From Bacteroidales bacterium (GTDB lineage Bacteria; Bacteroidota; Bacteroidia; Bacteroidales; WCHB1-69): a stretch of DNA of 64,000 bases. Location of the stretch: assembly GCA_024400635.1 (NCBI GenBank), contig JAKSMI010000003.1, positions 189,076 through 253,075 on the forward strand, given 5' to 3'. This document shows positions 56,223 through 64,000 of this stretch, piece by piece. A model generated the notes under the pieces. That model searched no databases, was not told the DNA's origin, and saw only the letters and a list, made by a program, of their open reading frames with translations. The position numbers and the translations under genes were made by a program. Each line of letters starts with the position of its first letter. Within the stretch, counting starts at the first letter, position 1.

Positions 56223-57658
56223 TTCCTTTTGGATTTTATTAAAGACGCTATCTTCACCTTCCATTTTTTATACAATTTATGGTAGGTATCCGCTGACATC
56301 AGACTTGAGTCCACTGTGGCCTTGTATGTTAGGAAAAAACATATCGGTATCAATATAAATGTGGAGAGCCATACACCCGCGAAAGCCGACATTTCTCCGG
56401 TTACTGCCATATTTTTTCCAAAGGCAGTCAACATAAAATAGAAAGTGAAAAAAGCCACCGTAATCACCAATGGGATACCAATGCCACCTTTACGGATAAT
56501 AGAACCCAACGGCGCACCAATAAAGAAAAACAACAGACAAGCTAATGAGAAAGTAAACTTGTTCTGGTATTCAACCTGGTAAGAATACAGTGAAAGATTT
56601 CGATAATAAACATCATCACAAGCGAATTTGATAGAACTTTGCACAGTTTCCACATTCATCTTCGCATAATTATAAGCCAGAGACCTTTGAGATTTGGTAA
56701 GATGAGGTAAAGAGTCTAAGGGCAGTTTCGGTTCAAGAACGTCAACATCACGGACAAAATTGGAAAAATAGTACAAATTATTGATAAAGCCCCTTGAGAT
56801 TTCTCGCTTAGAGTCTTGTATCATCACCTTCAACGTGTCTATTTTTTCAGACAGCATTCGCAGCGGCATAGCCTGCTGCGAAGAAGCAAAGAACTCTTCA
56901 TCTTCATCTTTCAATTGGAAAGATGACAAATCAAAACGCTTATACTGTTCTTTAAAATTAGCACGATTTAACGGTTTCGAAGCCGTTTGGCTTTCCATAT
57001 TCACACTTTCGTCCCAGAAATAACCATCTTTAAGAATGAAAAGAAGATACCGCTCATCATCTGTCATCTTCATTACGCCAGATTTGGCATAGGTCATCGT
57101 AACATTTCCCTGATGTCTTGAGTGGTCGTAAATCAGCACGTCCTCAATGGTCGCATTATCAGATTTCTTATTACCAATTCTGATGGTAACGTCATCAAAA
57201 CCATTGTAGAAGACACCACTTTCGATATTAAGAGCTGGTTTCTGTTCTTGGACATTGTATATCAGCGTCCGCAGTTTCAAATTTGCTTTCGGTATAACCT
57301 TATCAGCATACCAGAAAGCGAAAATAGTAATGAGGAGTGCAGTGATGGCCAATGGCAGCATCATCTTGCTGATAGGGATGCCTGCAGACTTCATCGCTAC
57401 GACCTCCAGCCGTTCTCCCATATTGCCGAAAGTCATCAAAGAGGCCAACAAGACAGCCAGCGGCAGAGCCATATTCATCAGCGTTCCCGCCGCATAAAAC
57501 ATAAATTTTAAAAGAATATGAATTTCAAGACCTTTGCCCACCAAGTCGTCGACATACTTCCAAAGAAACTGCATCAGAAGGATGAAGACGGCAACAAAGA
57601 AGGTAAGGACCAATGGCCCTATGAAATTTTTCAGGATGTAGCGATAACAGATTTTCAC
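56219..57658 (-). CDS. LptF/LptG (YjgP/YjgQ) permease
   Basis: A lipopolysaccharide export permease subunit of the inner membrane. It has 479 residues, with three helices at each end and a periplasmic beta-jellyroll (about residues 120-330). The family N-terminus RYILKNFIGPLVLTFFVAVF and the coupling helix GNMGERLEVVAMKSAGIPIS are intact. Whether it is F or G cannot be said; Bacteroidota often encode the two apart. It sits between the transketolase N-half and a glycosyltransferase. Confidence 0.92.
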   Translation of the reverse strand: MKICYRYILKNFIGPLVLTFFVAVFILLMQFLWKYVDDLVGKGLEIHILLKFMFYAAGTLMNMALPLAVLLASLMTFGNMGERLEVVAMKSAGIPISKMMLPLAITALLITIFAFWYADKVIPKANLKLRTLIYNVQEQKPALNIESGVFYNGFDDVTIRIGNKKSDNATIEDVLIYDHSRHQGNVTMTYAKSGVMKMTDDERYLLFILKDGYFWDESVNMESQTASKPLNRANFKEQYKRFDLSSFQLKDEDEEFFASSQQAMPLRMLSEKIDTLKVMIQDSKREISRGFINNLYYFSNFVRDVDVLEPKLPLDSLPHLTKSQRSLAYNYAKMNVETVQSSIKFACDDVYYRNLSLYSYQVEYQNKFTFSLACLLFFFIGAPLGSIIRKGGIGIPLVITVAFFTFYFMLTAFGKNMAVTGEMSAFAGVWLSTFILIPICFFLTYKATVDSSLMSADTYHKLYKKWKVKIASLIKSKRK

Positions 57659-57667
57659 GATTACAGT

Positions 57668-58513
57668 TTAGAAATCGCCTAAAGTTTCGGGAAGCTGAGC
57701 CAAGGCAGCGGCAGCTTGCTCATCATTAGGCGCAGAACCGTGCCACTTGTGAGTTCCCATCATAAAATCGACGCCCATGCCCATTTCGGTTTTCATTAGA
57801 ATTAATACCGGCTTCCCATGACAAAGCTCATTTTTTGCTTTTTTCAGCGTGACAACAACCTCTTCCATATCATTTCCATCCATTTCAATCACGTGCCAGT
57901 TAAAAGCCTCAAATTTGGCCTTAAGGTCGTTTAACGAGCATACATCATTGGTTGGTCCGTCAATCTGCTTGCCATTGAAGTCAACAGTTGCTATTAGATT
58001 ATCAACACCTTTTGCGCCAGCAAACATCAATGCCTCCCACACTTGACCTTCCTGCAGTTCTCCGTCGCCAGTGAGGGCGTAAACCACGTGCTTGTCGTTG
58101 TTGGCTTTCTTTGCCAAAGCGGCGCCAATAGCCACTGAAAGTCCCTGTCCGAGAGAACCCGAAGCGATACGTACGCCTGGAATATGTTCTGCCGGTGTCG
58201 GGTGACCTTGCAAACGAGTACCGAATTTACGGAACGTTGCCAATTCTGAAACTGGAAAATAGCCACGGTGAGCCATCACGCTGTAAAACACAGGAGTGAT
58301 GTGACCATTGGAAAGGAAAAACATATCCTCGTTCTTACCCTCTCTTGTAAAATTCTCCGGATTGATATCCATGATTTCGAAGTACAATGCCGTCAAGAAA
58401 TCAGCGCAACCCAACGAGCCACCAGGGTGACCGGACTTTGCCCCGTGAACCATTCTGATGATATCGCGACGCACCTGGGCCGCAATGTCTTTTAATTCTG
58501 ATATTGATGCCAT
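57668..58513 (-). CDS. Transketolase, N-terminal half (TPP-binding subunit)
   Basis: A 281-residue protein that corresponds to the first part of transketolase, which moves two-carbon units in the pentose phosphate cycle. The segment KSGHPGGSLGCADFLTALYF is the family start, and the TPP site is GDGELQEGQVWEALMFAG with FNGKQIDGP. The protein ends after the TPP domain (ALAQLPETLGDF), so a separate C-terminal half is needed for activity; split transketolases are known in many bacteria, usually as neighbours. Here the following gene is lptF/G, 9 bp away, and no C-half lies in the window. Confidence 0.95.
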   Translation of the reverse strand: MASISELKDIAAQVRRDIIRMVHGAKSGHPGGSLGCADFLTALYFEIMDINPENFTREGKNEDMFFLSNGHITPVFYSVMAHRGYFPVSELATFRKFGTRLQGHPTPAEHIPGVRIASGSLGQGLSVAIGAALAKKANNDKHVVYALTGDGELQEGQVWEALMFAGAKGVDNLIATVDFNGKQIDGPTNDVCSLNDLKAKFEAFNWHVIEMDGNDMEEVVVTLKKAKNELCHGKPVLILMKTEMGMGVDFMMGTHKWHGSAPNDEQAAAALAQLPETLGDF

Positions 58514-58519
58514 AATCTT

Positions 58520-58918
58520 TTATTTATTGAAACATTCGGCAATTGCAACTGCCGTCTGTTTGAATTCTTCTTCTGTCAGTTTTACTCTTTCCTTTTTGAA
58601 ATCCAAGTCTCCAACATTGTTGATGGGAACAAGGTGAATATGGGTATGAGGGACATCCAAACCGATGACTGCGACTCCGATGCGTTTACAAGGGATAGCT
58701 TTTTCAACTGCCAGTGCCACTTTTTTAGCGAAGACCATCATCTCTGCCAAAGTCGTGTCGTCAAGGTCGAAAATATAGTCATTCTGCACTTTCGGCACCA
58801 CTAAGGTATGACCTTTTGCCAATGGGCTAATGTCCAAGAATGAATAAAACTTATCGTTTTCAGCAATTTTATAGGAGGGAATTTCTCCTTTAATGATTTT
58901 TGAAAAAATTGTTTCCAT
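58520..58918 (-). CDS. HIT-family nucleotide hydrolase
   Basis: A 132-residue histidine-triad protein of the HinT/Fhit type, which hydrolyses nucleoside phosphoramidates or dinucleotides. The triad is present as VPHTHIHLVPIN and the N-terminal IFSKIIKGEIPSYKI is typical. It lies between greA (9 bp) and the transketolase N-half (6 bp). Confidence 0.95.
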   Translation of the reverse strand: METIFSKIIKGEIPSYKIAENDKFYSFLDISPLAKGHTLVVPKVQNDYIFDLDDTTLAEMMVFAKKVALAVEKAIPCKRIGVAVIGLDVPHTHIHLVPINNVGDLDFKKERVKLTEEEFKQTAVAIAECFNK

Positions 58919-58927
58919 AATGATTGA

Positions 58928-59401
58928 TTATCTTGAGACATCCAAAATTTCCAATTTGATAACGCCAACTGGGACGGTAACTTCTACGATTTCACCTTTT
59001 TGCTTGCCAATCAATGCTTTTGCGATGGGCGAGGTGACAGAGATTTTTGCCGTCTTTAAATCCGACTCTGATTCAGGCACCAAGGTATAGGTCATTACCG
59101 AATTGTTTTGCAAATTCTTCACCTGTACTTTCGAATAAATCAAAATTTTAGTCACATCTATTTTTGATTCATCCAGAATTCGGGCATTTGCGACAAGGTT
59201 TTTCAGTTTGGCGATTTTGAGTTCGAGCAAGCCTTGGGCTTCTTTCGCAGCATCGTACTCGGCATTTTCCGACAAATCGCCCTTGTCTCGAGCTTCTGCA
59301 ATGGCTTGTGAAATGCGGGGCCTTTCCACTGTTTCCAACTGTTTCAGTTCTTCTTTGAGTTGTTCAAGACTTTCTTTTGAATAATATTTAATCTGATCCA
59401 T
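58928..59401 (-). CDS. greA: Transcription elongation factor GreA
   Basis: GreA rescues backtracked RNA polymerase by stimulating transcript cleavage. It has 157 residues. The N-terminal coiled coil carries the tip residues in ARDKGDLSENAEYDAAKE, and the C-terminal FKBP-like domain is SPIAKALIGKQKGEIVEV. It heads the operon greA-HIT-transketolase-lptF/G-GT4-dxs. No clear TAnnTTTG box was found in the short gap before it. Confidence 0.97.
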   Translation of the reverse strand: MDQIKYYSKESLEQLKEELKQLETVERPRISQAIAEARDKGDLSENAEYDAAKEAQGLLELKIAKLKNLVANARILDESKIDVTKILIYSKVQVKNLQNNSVMTYTLVPESESDLKTAKISVTSPIAKALIGKQKGEIVEVTVPVGVIKLEILDVSR

Positions 59402-59431
59402 AAAAGTATTTTTTAGTTTCTTTATACAAAT

Positions 59432-59459
59432 AAAAGAGGCTTAACTAAAAGCCCCTTTT
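59432..59459 (-). terminator. Intrinsic terminator after the PorV-family gene
   Basis: On the minus strand AAAAGGGGCTT pairs with AAGCCTCTTTT (11 bp, one G-U) around a 6-nt loop, with a T-rich 3' side. It lies 27 bp after the PorV-family stop and just before greA, so it separates the two minus-strand transcripts. Confidence 0.8.
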
Positions 59460-59485
59460 GTTTTAGTAATATGTAGAAGAAATGA

Positions 59486-60691
59486 TTACAATGACAACTT
59501 GATGCTAATGTAATGATTACCTCTCCATTTGTTGGTGAAACGATAGGCATAGTCAAGGAACAGTTTCTGATTACCCTTGTCTTTTTTCACCAAAGGAATT
59601 CCTACTGAACAGCCCACTGACGGACCAGCATAAATCGATTCAGGATTGACACCAGTGATGGCAGTGATTTTTTCTGGATTCTGAGAATCCTTCCTTTCTA
59701 CGCCAAAACTTTCAAGAGCATATCCCACACGAACCATGAAGTACTGTTTGAATCCATATTCCAAACCAATGGCGAAAATGTCACGGGTATAGGAATTTGC
59801 GGTAAAAGATCCAGCAAGAGTCAAACGGTGATCTGCATCATAACGGGTTAAACCTTCGTCTTTTCTTTCTTCTTTATCCATATCTTTATAGATACCACCG
59901 AAGAACAAGAAATCGTATGAAACGCCCAATGAAAGCAATGATGGCATTTCATATTCAGCGCTACGGGTTTCGAGGGTCATTTCGTGGGCAGAATTAGTAA
60001 TGGTGGCTCTCTGCATTATACCATCACCTTTATAGCTGATAGGCAGACCGATATTTTTCAATGTAACGCCGATTTTGAAGTTTTCGTATGGACCGGCCTG
60101 ATACTGGACACCTGCATCCAAAGCAACACCTGTAGCATTAAGATCTGATACTGATTCGTTAACAACCTTGACGCTAATACCACCATGGATATACTGGTTG
60201 AACGATTTTGCATAATGCAAGGCAATATTCAGATAACGGGGTGAGTATGTACCCATATTACCTTCTGGCTGCTCAACTGTAGTGATATCGACATCACCGA
60301 AGTTCATAATCTGAGCTGAAATACCGATTACGCCGAAATCTTTGAGTTTTCTGCCAGTGGCCTTATCGCGTTTTGCCAATGACTGACAAATTGCGAAAGA
60401 ATTGATATTCATACCACAATTTGAACCAACCAGATACTGGGTTCTAGAGAAACCCAGTTCTGTTTTGTTCACGAAAGCCATACCTGCGACATTAGAGTAG
60501 ATTGATTCCATACCGCGGATTTCAGAAACGCCGGCATTGCCCCAACCATTGGTCTTAGCCCAAGGGTCAATCAAGAAGCTGGATGCACCAGCCTGACCAG
60601 AACGGTCTCGGTTACCTGCAAACGACTGTCCTGCGTAAGAAAGAAGCCCCACTACTGCGCAAATGATAAATGTTTTATATATTCTATTCAT
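59486..60691 (-). CDS. PorV/PorQ-family outer-membrane protein
   Basis: A 401-residue outer-membrane barrel of the FadL-like PorV/PorQ (UPF0164) family. In T9SS, PorV brings sorting-domain cargo to the PorU sortase. A signal peptide ends QSFAG. The conserved early element AGASSFLIDPWAKTNGWGNA and SIYSNVAGMAFVNKTELGFS are seen, with Gly/aromatic strands to the end (RGNHYISIKLSL). Its upstream neighbour, 36 bp away, is a very large secreted protein, a pairing common in this family. It is more likely a PorV paralog tied to that cargo than proven PorV itself. Confidence 0.9.
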   Translation of the reverse strand: MNRIYKTFIICAVVGLLSYAGQSFAGNRDRSGQAGASSFLIDPWAKTNGWGNAGVSEIRGMESIYSNVAGMAFVNKTELGFSRTQYLVGSNCGMNINSFAICQSLAKRDKATGRKLKDFGVIGISAQIMNFGDVDITTVEQPEGNMGTYSPRYLNIALHYAKSFNQYIHGGISVKVVNESVSDLNATGVALDAGVQYQAGPYENFKIGVTLKNIGLPISYKGDGIMQRATITNSAHEMTLETRSAEYEMPSLLSLGVSYDFLFFGGIYKDMDKEERKDEGLTRYDADHRLTLAGSFTANSYTRDIFAIGLEYGFKQYFMVRVGYALESFGVERKDSQNPEKITAITGVNPESIYAGPSVGCSVGIPLVKKDKGNQKLFLDYAYRFTNKWRGNHYISIKLSL

Positions 60692-60727
60692 AGTCGTAAT
60701 TTTTAAGATTCTTCAATAAAAAACTTT

Positions 60728-63700
60728 TTAGAACGCATTCAAGTCGGTTGGACGCATAGTGCAGAAGAATTTCAGGGTTCGTTCACCAATGCCGGGAGCC
60801 TTGACATGGATGATGTAAACACCACCAGCGATAGGAATGTTTGCATGGTTCTTCAAATCCCAATCAACATAGGTAGTTGCGGATTCAGAATCTTTCTTGC
60901 TCAAAGTACGAATCAGTGTGCCATTAGCAGTGTAGATTGAAATTTCGCAAGGAGCGGGAACATTCACAATCTTAACATAAGTTTCCAATGCTGTTGATTC
61001 ATAGCTTGAGAAACCATAGTACGGATTGGGAACGATATTGATATCTTTCAAGATTTCATCGCAATATTCTTGTGATCTGTTGATGACAGGAGCCAAGTCA
61101 GCAGTTGAGAAAGTATAGAGCGGGAATCCTTCGTTTTGGAATGCGCCATGAGTCATTTCGTATTCAGCACGCTGTTCTTCGCTGTACCAACGAGATTTGT
61201 ATCTCATATAAGGACGTGAAACACGAATCTTAACGGTAGCATCGTTGCCCGGCTGCAACCATTTGTCTTCGAAACCTTGGTACGGCATTGGGATGCTTGC
61301 CCACATTACATTGTTGAAGATTTGCATCTTCACGGCACGACGCTGTGGACGATTTAGATTGCTATCATTTACGATAGAACGGAATTTAGCTGCCAACCAT
61401 TCGCATTCATCATAAGGACCACATTCATAATAATTGTATGTGTTGCCCTGTGCATCAGTAACAGGAGCATCGCTATTCACATAATCACGAATCTGCGTGC
61501 CGTGTTGATAGTTGGTGTGAGCTCCCGAAGTGGAAAGATTACCTGCACCAGGACGCTTCTGATCATTGTCGTTGTAGTTACGTTTTGCATTCTTATCTTC
61601 ATATTCGATAGGTGCTGTATTACCAGAACTACTGCAAATATAGAGGTAATGACGACCACCGAATGCGGGTTCCGGCATTTCGTGGATAGCATGTGGACTA
61701 TCAATACCGTGATCCATCATAGCGTAATGATCCCAAAGGGTCTGGTATTCAGCCTCATTCAAGAGAATCAAGGAATCGGTTTCTGGGTCAATATAATGTG
61801 CATAGTTGGTTGTAGGATTGAAAATCATATCATTACCATTGTTTATAGAATCCAATGAGTTTTCAGCAAACATAATATTCAATCTTTCACCGGTTTCAAT
61901 GTTAATTGCATAACCTGGGAACCAACCGAAACCAGTAGTACCCGTTCCATCAATGTTACCATTTTTGTCCACTGAAGGATTTTTCTTGGGTTCATGGCGT
62001 ACATTCTGAACGGTTTGTCCATCAGCAGTTTCAACTGTAACAAAACCACTAGGATCAGAACCAGCTTCCAAAACCAAACAACGAGTCCACAAACTCTTAT
62101 CTGAAGTGTAAACAACATCCACAGAATAGAGATTGGTCATAGTCATATTCGTACCCAAAGCATACTGGTTATGTTTCGTTGATGTATGTGAAATATCATG
62201 TCCGCTGCCATCCAATGGCAAATAGTCAGTATATGCAGAAGTCTTGATGATTTCAGCGAAGTCATAGCAACGAGGTTGTGGACAACCAGCATTCACAGCA
62301 TAATAAACTGTATCAGGAGTGAAGAAGCTTGCCTTGATACCTCCTGAATAAGGAGAGGTGATTACATAAGGAGCCCAGGTACCATAGTTGATAGTTTCAT
62401 ATTGGTTGATAGGATCCTTGAATGCACGCATAGATTGAGTAGTATAGGGAGATTCTTCACCATTAGGTGGATAGATTTCACAAGCATCTTCATTTCTCCA
62501 AACCATATATTCATTTTCCGCACCATCCTGATTAGACCATTCTTCCCAAGAACCAGATGCCTGAATACCTGAACGAATCCAGTTGCTTGGATATTCGCCT
62601 TCTGCATCTACCTGGCCCAGAATCCAAGGATTAGCATCATTGGTAAAGCTTAATGATGAACCCAGGAATTTAACCTGACCAGCCATCATCATGCCACCGG
62701 CACTGACTTCGGAACCACCATTGCATTGGGTATGCCATGTCAACTGCTGATCATCATTGATTGTAAACGGAACATCCTTAATACCTACTGAAATACCCAA
62801 TTCCATAAACAACTGTTCTGTTGCGACACTGATAGAGAAGTTTGATGTATCAACAGGTTTAGTAATATTGAAAGTATCTTTCAAATAAGCATACAATTCT
62901 TCTTGTGATGAGAAACTTACGCCATCAACACCAGTTACCGCCAATACCCAACGTGTATCAGCATTAACTTCTTCACCATTCTTCACAAATTTGACTTCGT
63001 AATTCAAAGGTTTAACCTGCAACGGGTCAATAATACTAACGTTGATAGGTCCATAATTGCTCTTGTAAGTAACATTTCCCGGTGTATAGTCACCATTATC
63101 GCCACCACGAAGGATCTTAGCTTTGGTTTCGTCATCCAATTCAAGAACAAAACCACCATTTCCTTGACCTTCAACACGAGTAATCTTAGGTTGGGTGCCA
63201 TAAGCAGGCAATTTAGAAACGTCAACGCCTGTTGCTTTAGGGCTGTGTGGAACGGCAGAAACGACTTTGATATTTCTACGACCAGCCAAATACGGAGTTT
63301 TTTGCCCCTTCAGACCATCCTGGACCTGTTCGTCAATTGAGAATGGAGCAAATTCATTATACGCATAAGCAATTACCATAAAGTAATAGGTCTTGTGATT
63401 TACCAAAGACTTGTTTGCTCCAGTAGCAAATAAATCTTCAGTAATTCTAAATGTACGCTGAATACCGGTATTGGCACCATTAACCTTTTCAACGGCGACA
63501 TTGGTATTCAATGACTGATCGAATTCCCAGTTAATCAACTGACCAATGGCTGTACCATCGGGTCTGTAGTTGACAACGTCGCACTGGGCTACCAAACGAA
63601 CCTTGTCGGCATCACCCAAATCGGAAACACTGACATCAGTACCAGCAACCTGATAAATCTGATAACCTTCGAAATTATATTTATTACTGCCCTCTGGATA

Positions 63701-64000
63701 TTGTTTATAAACGGAAGCAACAGCCATTACAGAATCCAAAATCAGATGTGTTGGATCTTCGGGATCAGTTCTATAGAATTTTTGCATATAAAGTGAATCA
63801 GTGGTATAACCAGCACTAATCTGAGGATCTACTTCTGAATAGGATTCATCTTTATTGTTAGAATCATCTCTATCATTGGTCAAATAAATGATCAACTCGT
63901 TTTCATATTCCTTGATGGTTACATCTGGAGCATCAGGACCGTCGAGCACTTTAAAGCAGTTTTCAAACAAAGCCTGGCACTTATCGTCGGCGATTTTCAG
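60728..64000 (-). CDS. Very large secreted protein, C-terminal part (5' end outside window)
   Basis: The frame is open to the right edge of the window (the bases after 63970 read LKIADDKCQA in frame), so the start is outside; 1090 residues are visible. The protein is beta-rich and Asn/Tyr/Gly-rich, with fibronectin- or Ig-like runs (KTYYFMVIAYAYNEFAPFS) and a region with many Asp/Asn that could bind calcium. It ends with a sorting-type domain: INIVPNPYYGFSSYES, then CEISIYTANGTLIRTL and GGVYIIHVKAPGIGERTLKF, which resembles FlgD-like and T9SS C-terminal domains, plus a short extra tail ending DLNAF. It is probably the T9SS cargo of the PorV-family protein made from the same transcript. Confidence 0.88.
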   Translation of the reverse strand: MKIADDKCQALFENCFKVLDGPDAPDVTIKEYENELIIYLTNDRDDSNNKDESYSEVDPQISAGYTTDSLYMQKFYRTDPEDPTHLILDSVMAVASVYKQYPEGSNKYNFEGYQIYQVAGTDVSVSDLGDADKVRLVAQCDVVNYRPDGTAIGQLINWEFDQSLNTNVAVEKVNGANTGIQRTFRITEDLFATGANKSLVNHKTYYFMVIAYAYNEFAPFSIDEQVQDGLKGQKTPYLAGRRNIKVVSAVPHSPKATGVDVSKLPAYGTQPKITRVEGQGNGGFVLELDDETKAKILRGGDNGDYTPGNVTYKSNYGPINVSIIDPLQVKPLNYEVKFVKNGEEVNADTRWVLAVTGVDGVSFSSQEELYAYLKDTFNITKPVDTSNFSISVATEQLFMELGISVGIKDVPFTINDDQQLTWHTQCNGGSEVSAGGMMMAGQVKFLGSSLSFTNDANPWILGQVDAEGEYPSNWIRSGIQASGSWEEWSNQDGAENEYMVWRNEDACEIYPPNGEESPYTTQSMRAFKDPINQYETINYGTWAPYVITSPYSGGIKASFFTPDTVYYAVNAGCPQPRCYDFAEIIKTSAYTDYLPLDGSGHDISHTSTKHNQYALGTNMTMTNLYSVDVVYTSDKSLWTRCLVLEAGSDPSGFVTVETADGQTVQNVRHEPKKNPSVDKNGNIDGTGTTGFGWFPGYAINIETGERLNIMFAENSLDSINNGNDMIFNPTTNYAHYIDPETDSLILLNEAEYQTLWDHYAMMDHGIDSPHAIHEMPEPAFGGRHYLYICSSSGNTAPIEYEDKNAKRNYNDNDQKRPGAGNLSTSGAHTNYQHGTQIRDYVNSDAPVTDAQGNTYNYYECGPYDECEWLAAKFRSIVNDSNLNRPQRRAVKMQIFNNVMWASIPMPYQGFEDKWLQPGNDATVKIRVSRPYMRYKSRWYSEEQRAEYEMTHGAFQNEGFPLYTFSTADLAPVINRSQEYCDEILKDINIVPNPYYGFSSYESTALETYVKIVNVPAPCEISIYTANGTLIRTLSKKDSESATTYVDWDLKNHANIPIAGGVYIIHVKAPGIGERTLKFFCTMRPTDLNAF

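Overview
The window is one contiguous piece of a Bacteroidota chromosome, most likely from the order Bacteroidales. The evidence: type IX secretion (T9SS) sorting domains and a PorV-family protein; a gingipain-like C25 peptidase; BatD/BatE; GldI-like and FKBP lipoproteins; DUF4293, DUF4271, DUF4835 and DUF1599 proteins; a BT_3928-like DoxX protein; and TAnnTTTG promoter -7 boxes with almost no Shine-Dalgarno sequences. Genus and species cannot be told from the sequence alone. No insertion sequence, prophage, CRISPR array or rRNA was seen.

Left edge (1-5 kb): the end of a type I restriction-modification locus. It holds HsdR (5' end outside the window), a Fic-family AMPylator with a C-terminal winged helix, and a YgjP-like zinc peptidase. 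The Fic promoter carries three direct copies of a 13-bp word, and the same word occurs twice more inside the Fic gene. This is the least explained signal in the window and may be an autoregulatory circuit. HsdR and the following CstA transporter are clearly GC-richer (hand counts 34/60 and 36/60 in sampled lines) than the rest (for example 23/60 at 7681-7740), with a break near 6.56 kb.

6.6-13.3 kb: two lipoproteins of unknown role. Then comes a tight minus-strand operon nrnA - gldI-like - FKBP - pyrF - pyrK - pyrD, joining oligoribonucleotide/pAp turnover and cell-envelope folding to the last steps of UMP synthesis.

13.4-35.6 kb (plus strand): a secreted protein of about 18 MORN-type repeats, a LysM lytic transglycosylase, a SPOUT rRNA/tRNA methyltransferase and a fluoride channel. 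Next is the core cluster bamD - rpoZ - coaBC - porD(DUF4835) - recN - outer-membrane barrel, then the C25 peptidase, DUF1599, DoxX, an S9 oligopeptidase, queH, ManA and malic enzyme.

35.6-43.1 kb (minus strand): batD-batE without the other bat genes, behind a perfect terminator hairpin. Upstream lies a topA - degenerate ureohydrolase - DUF3078 operon.

43.2-53.1 kb: a small T9SS substrate, DUF4271, hemD, rnpA and yidD. yidD overlaps tail to tail with nnr (minus strand, in an operon with DUF4293 and a dipeptidyl peptidase III lipoprotein). A divergent hypothetical gene, a phosphohexomutase, a PAS-only protein and the tRNA-Pro(UGG)/tRNA-Arg(UCU) pair follow.

53.1-64 kb (minus strand): a shared terminator, then a six-gene operon read greA - HIT - transketolase N-half - lptF/G - GT4 - dxs. 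Last is a pair made of a very large secreted protein (5' end outside the window) and a PorV/PorQ-family outer-membrane protein. The transketolase C-half is not in the window.
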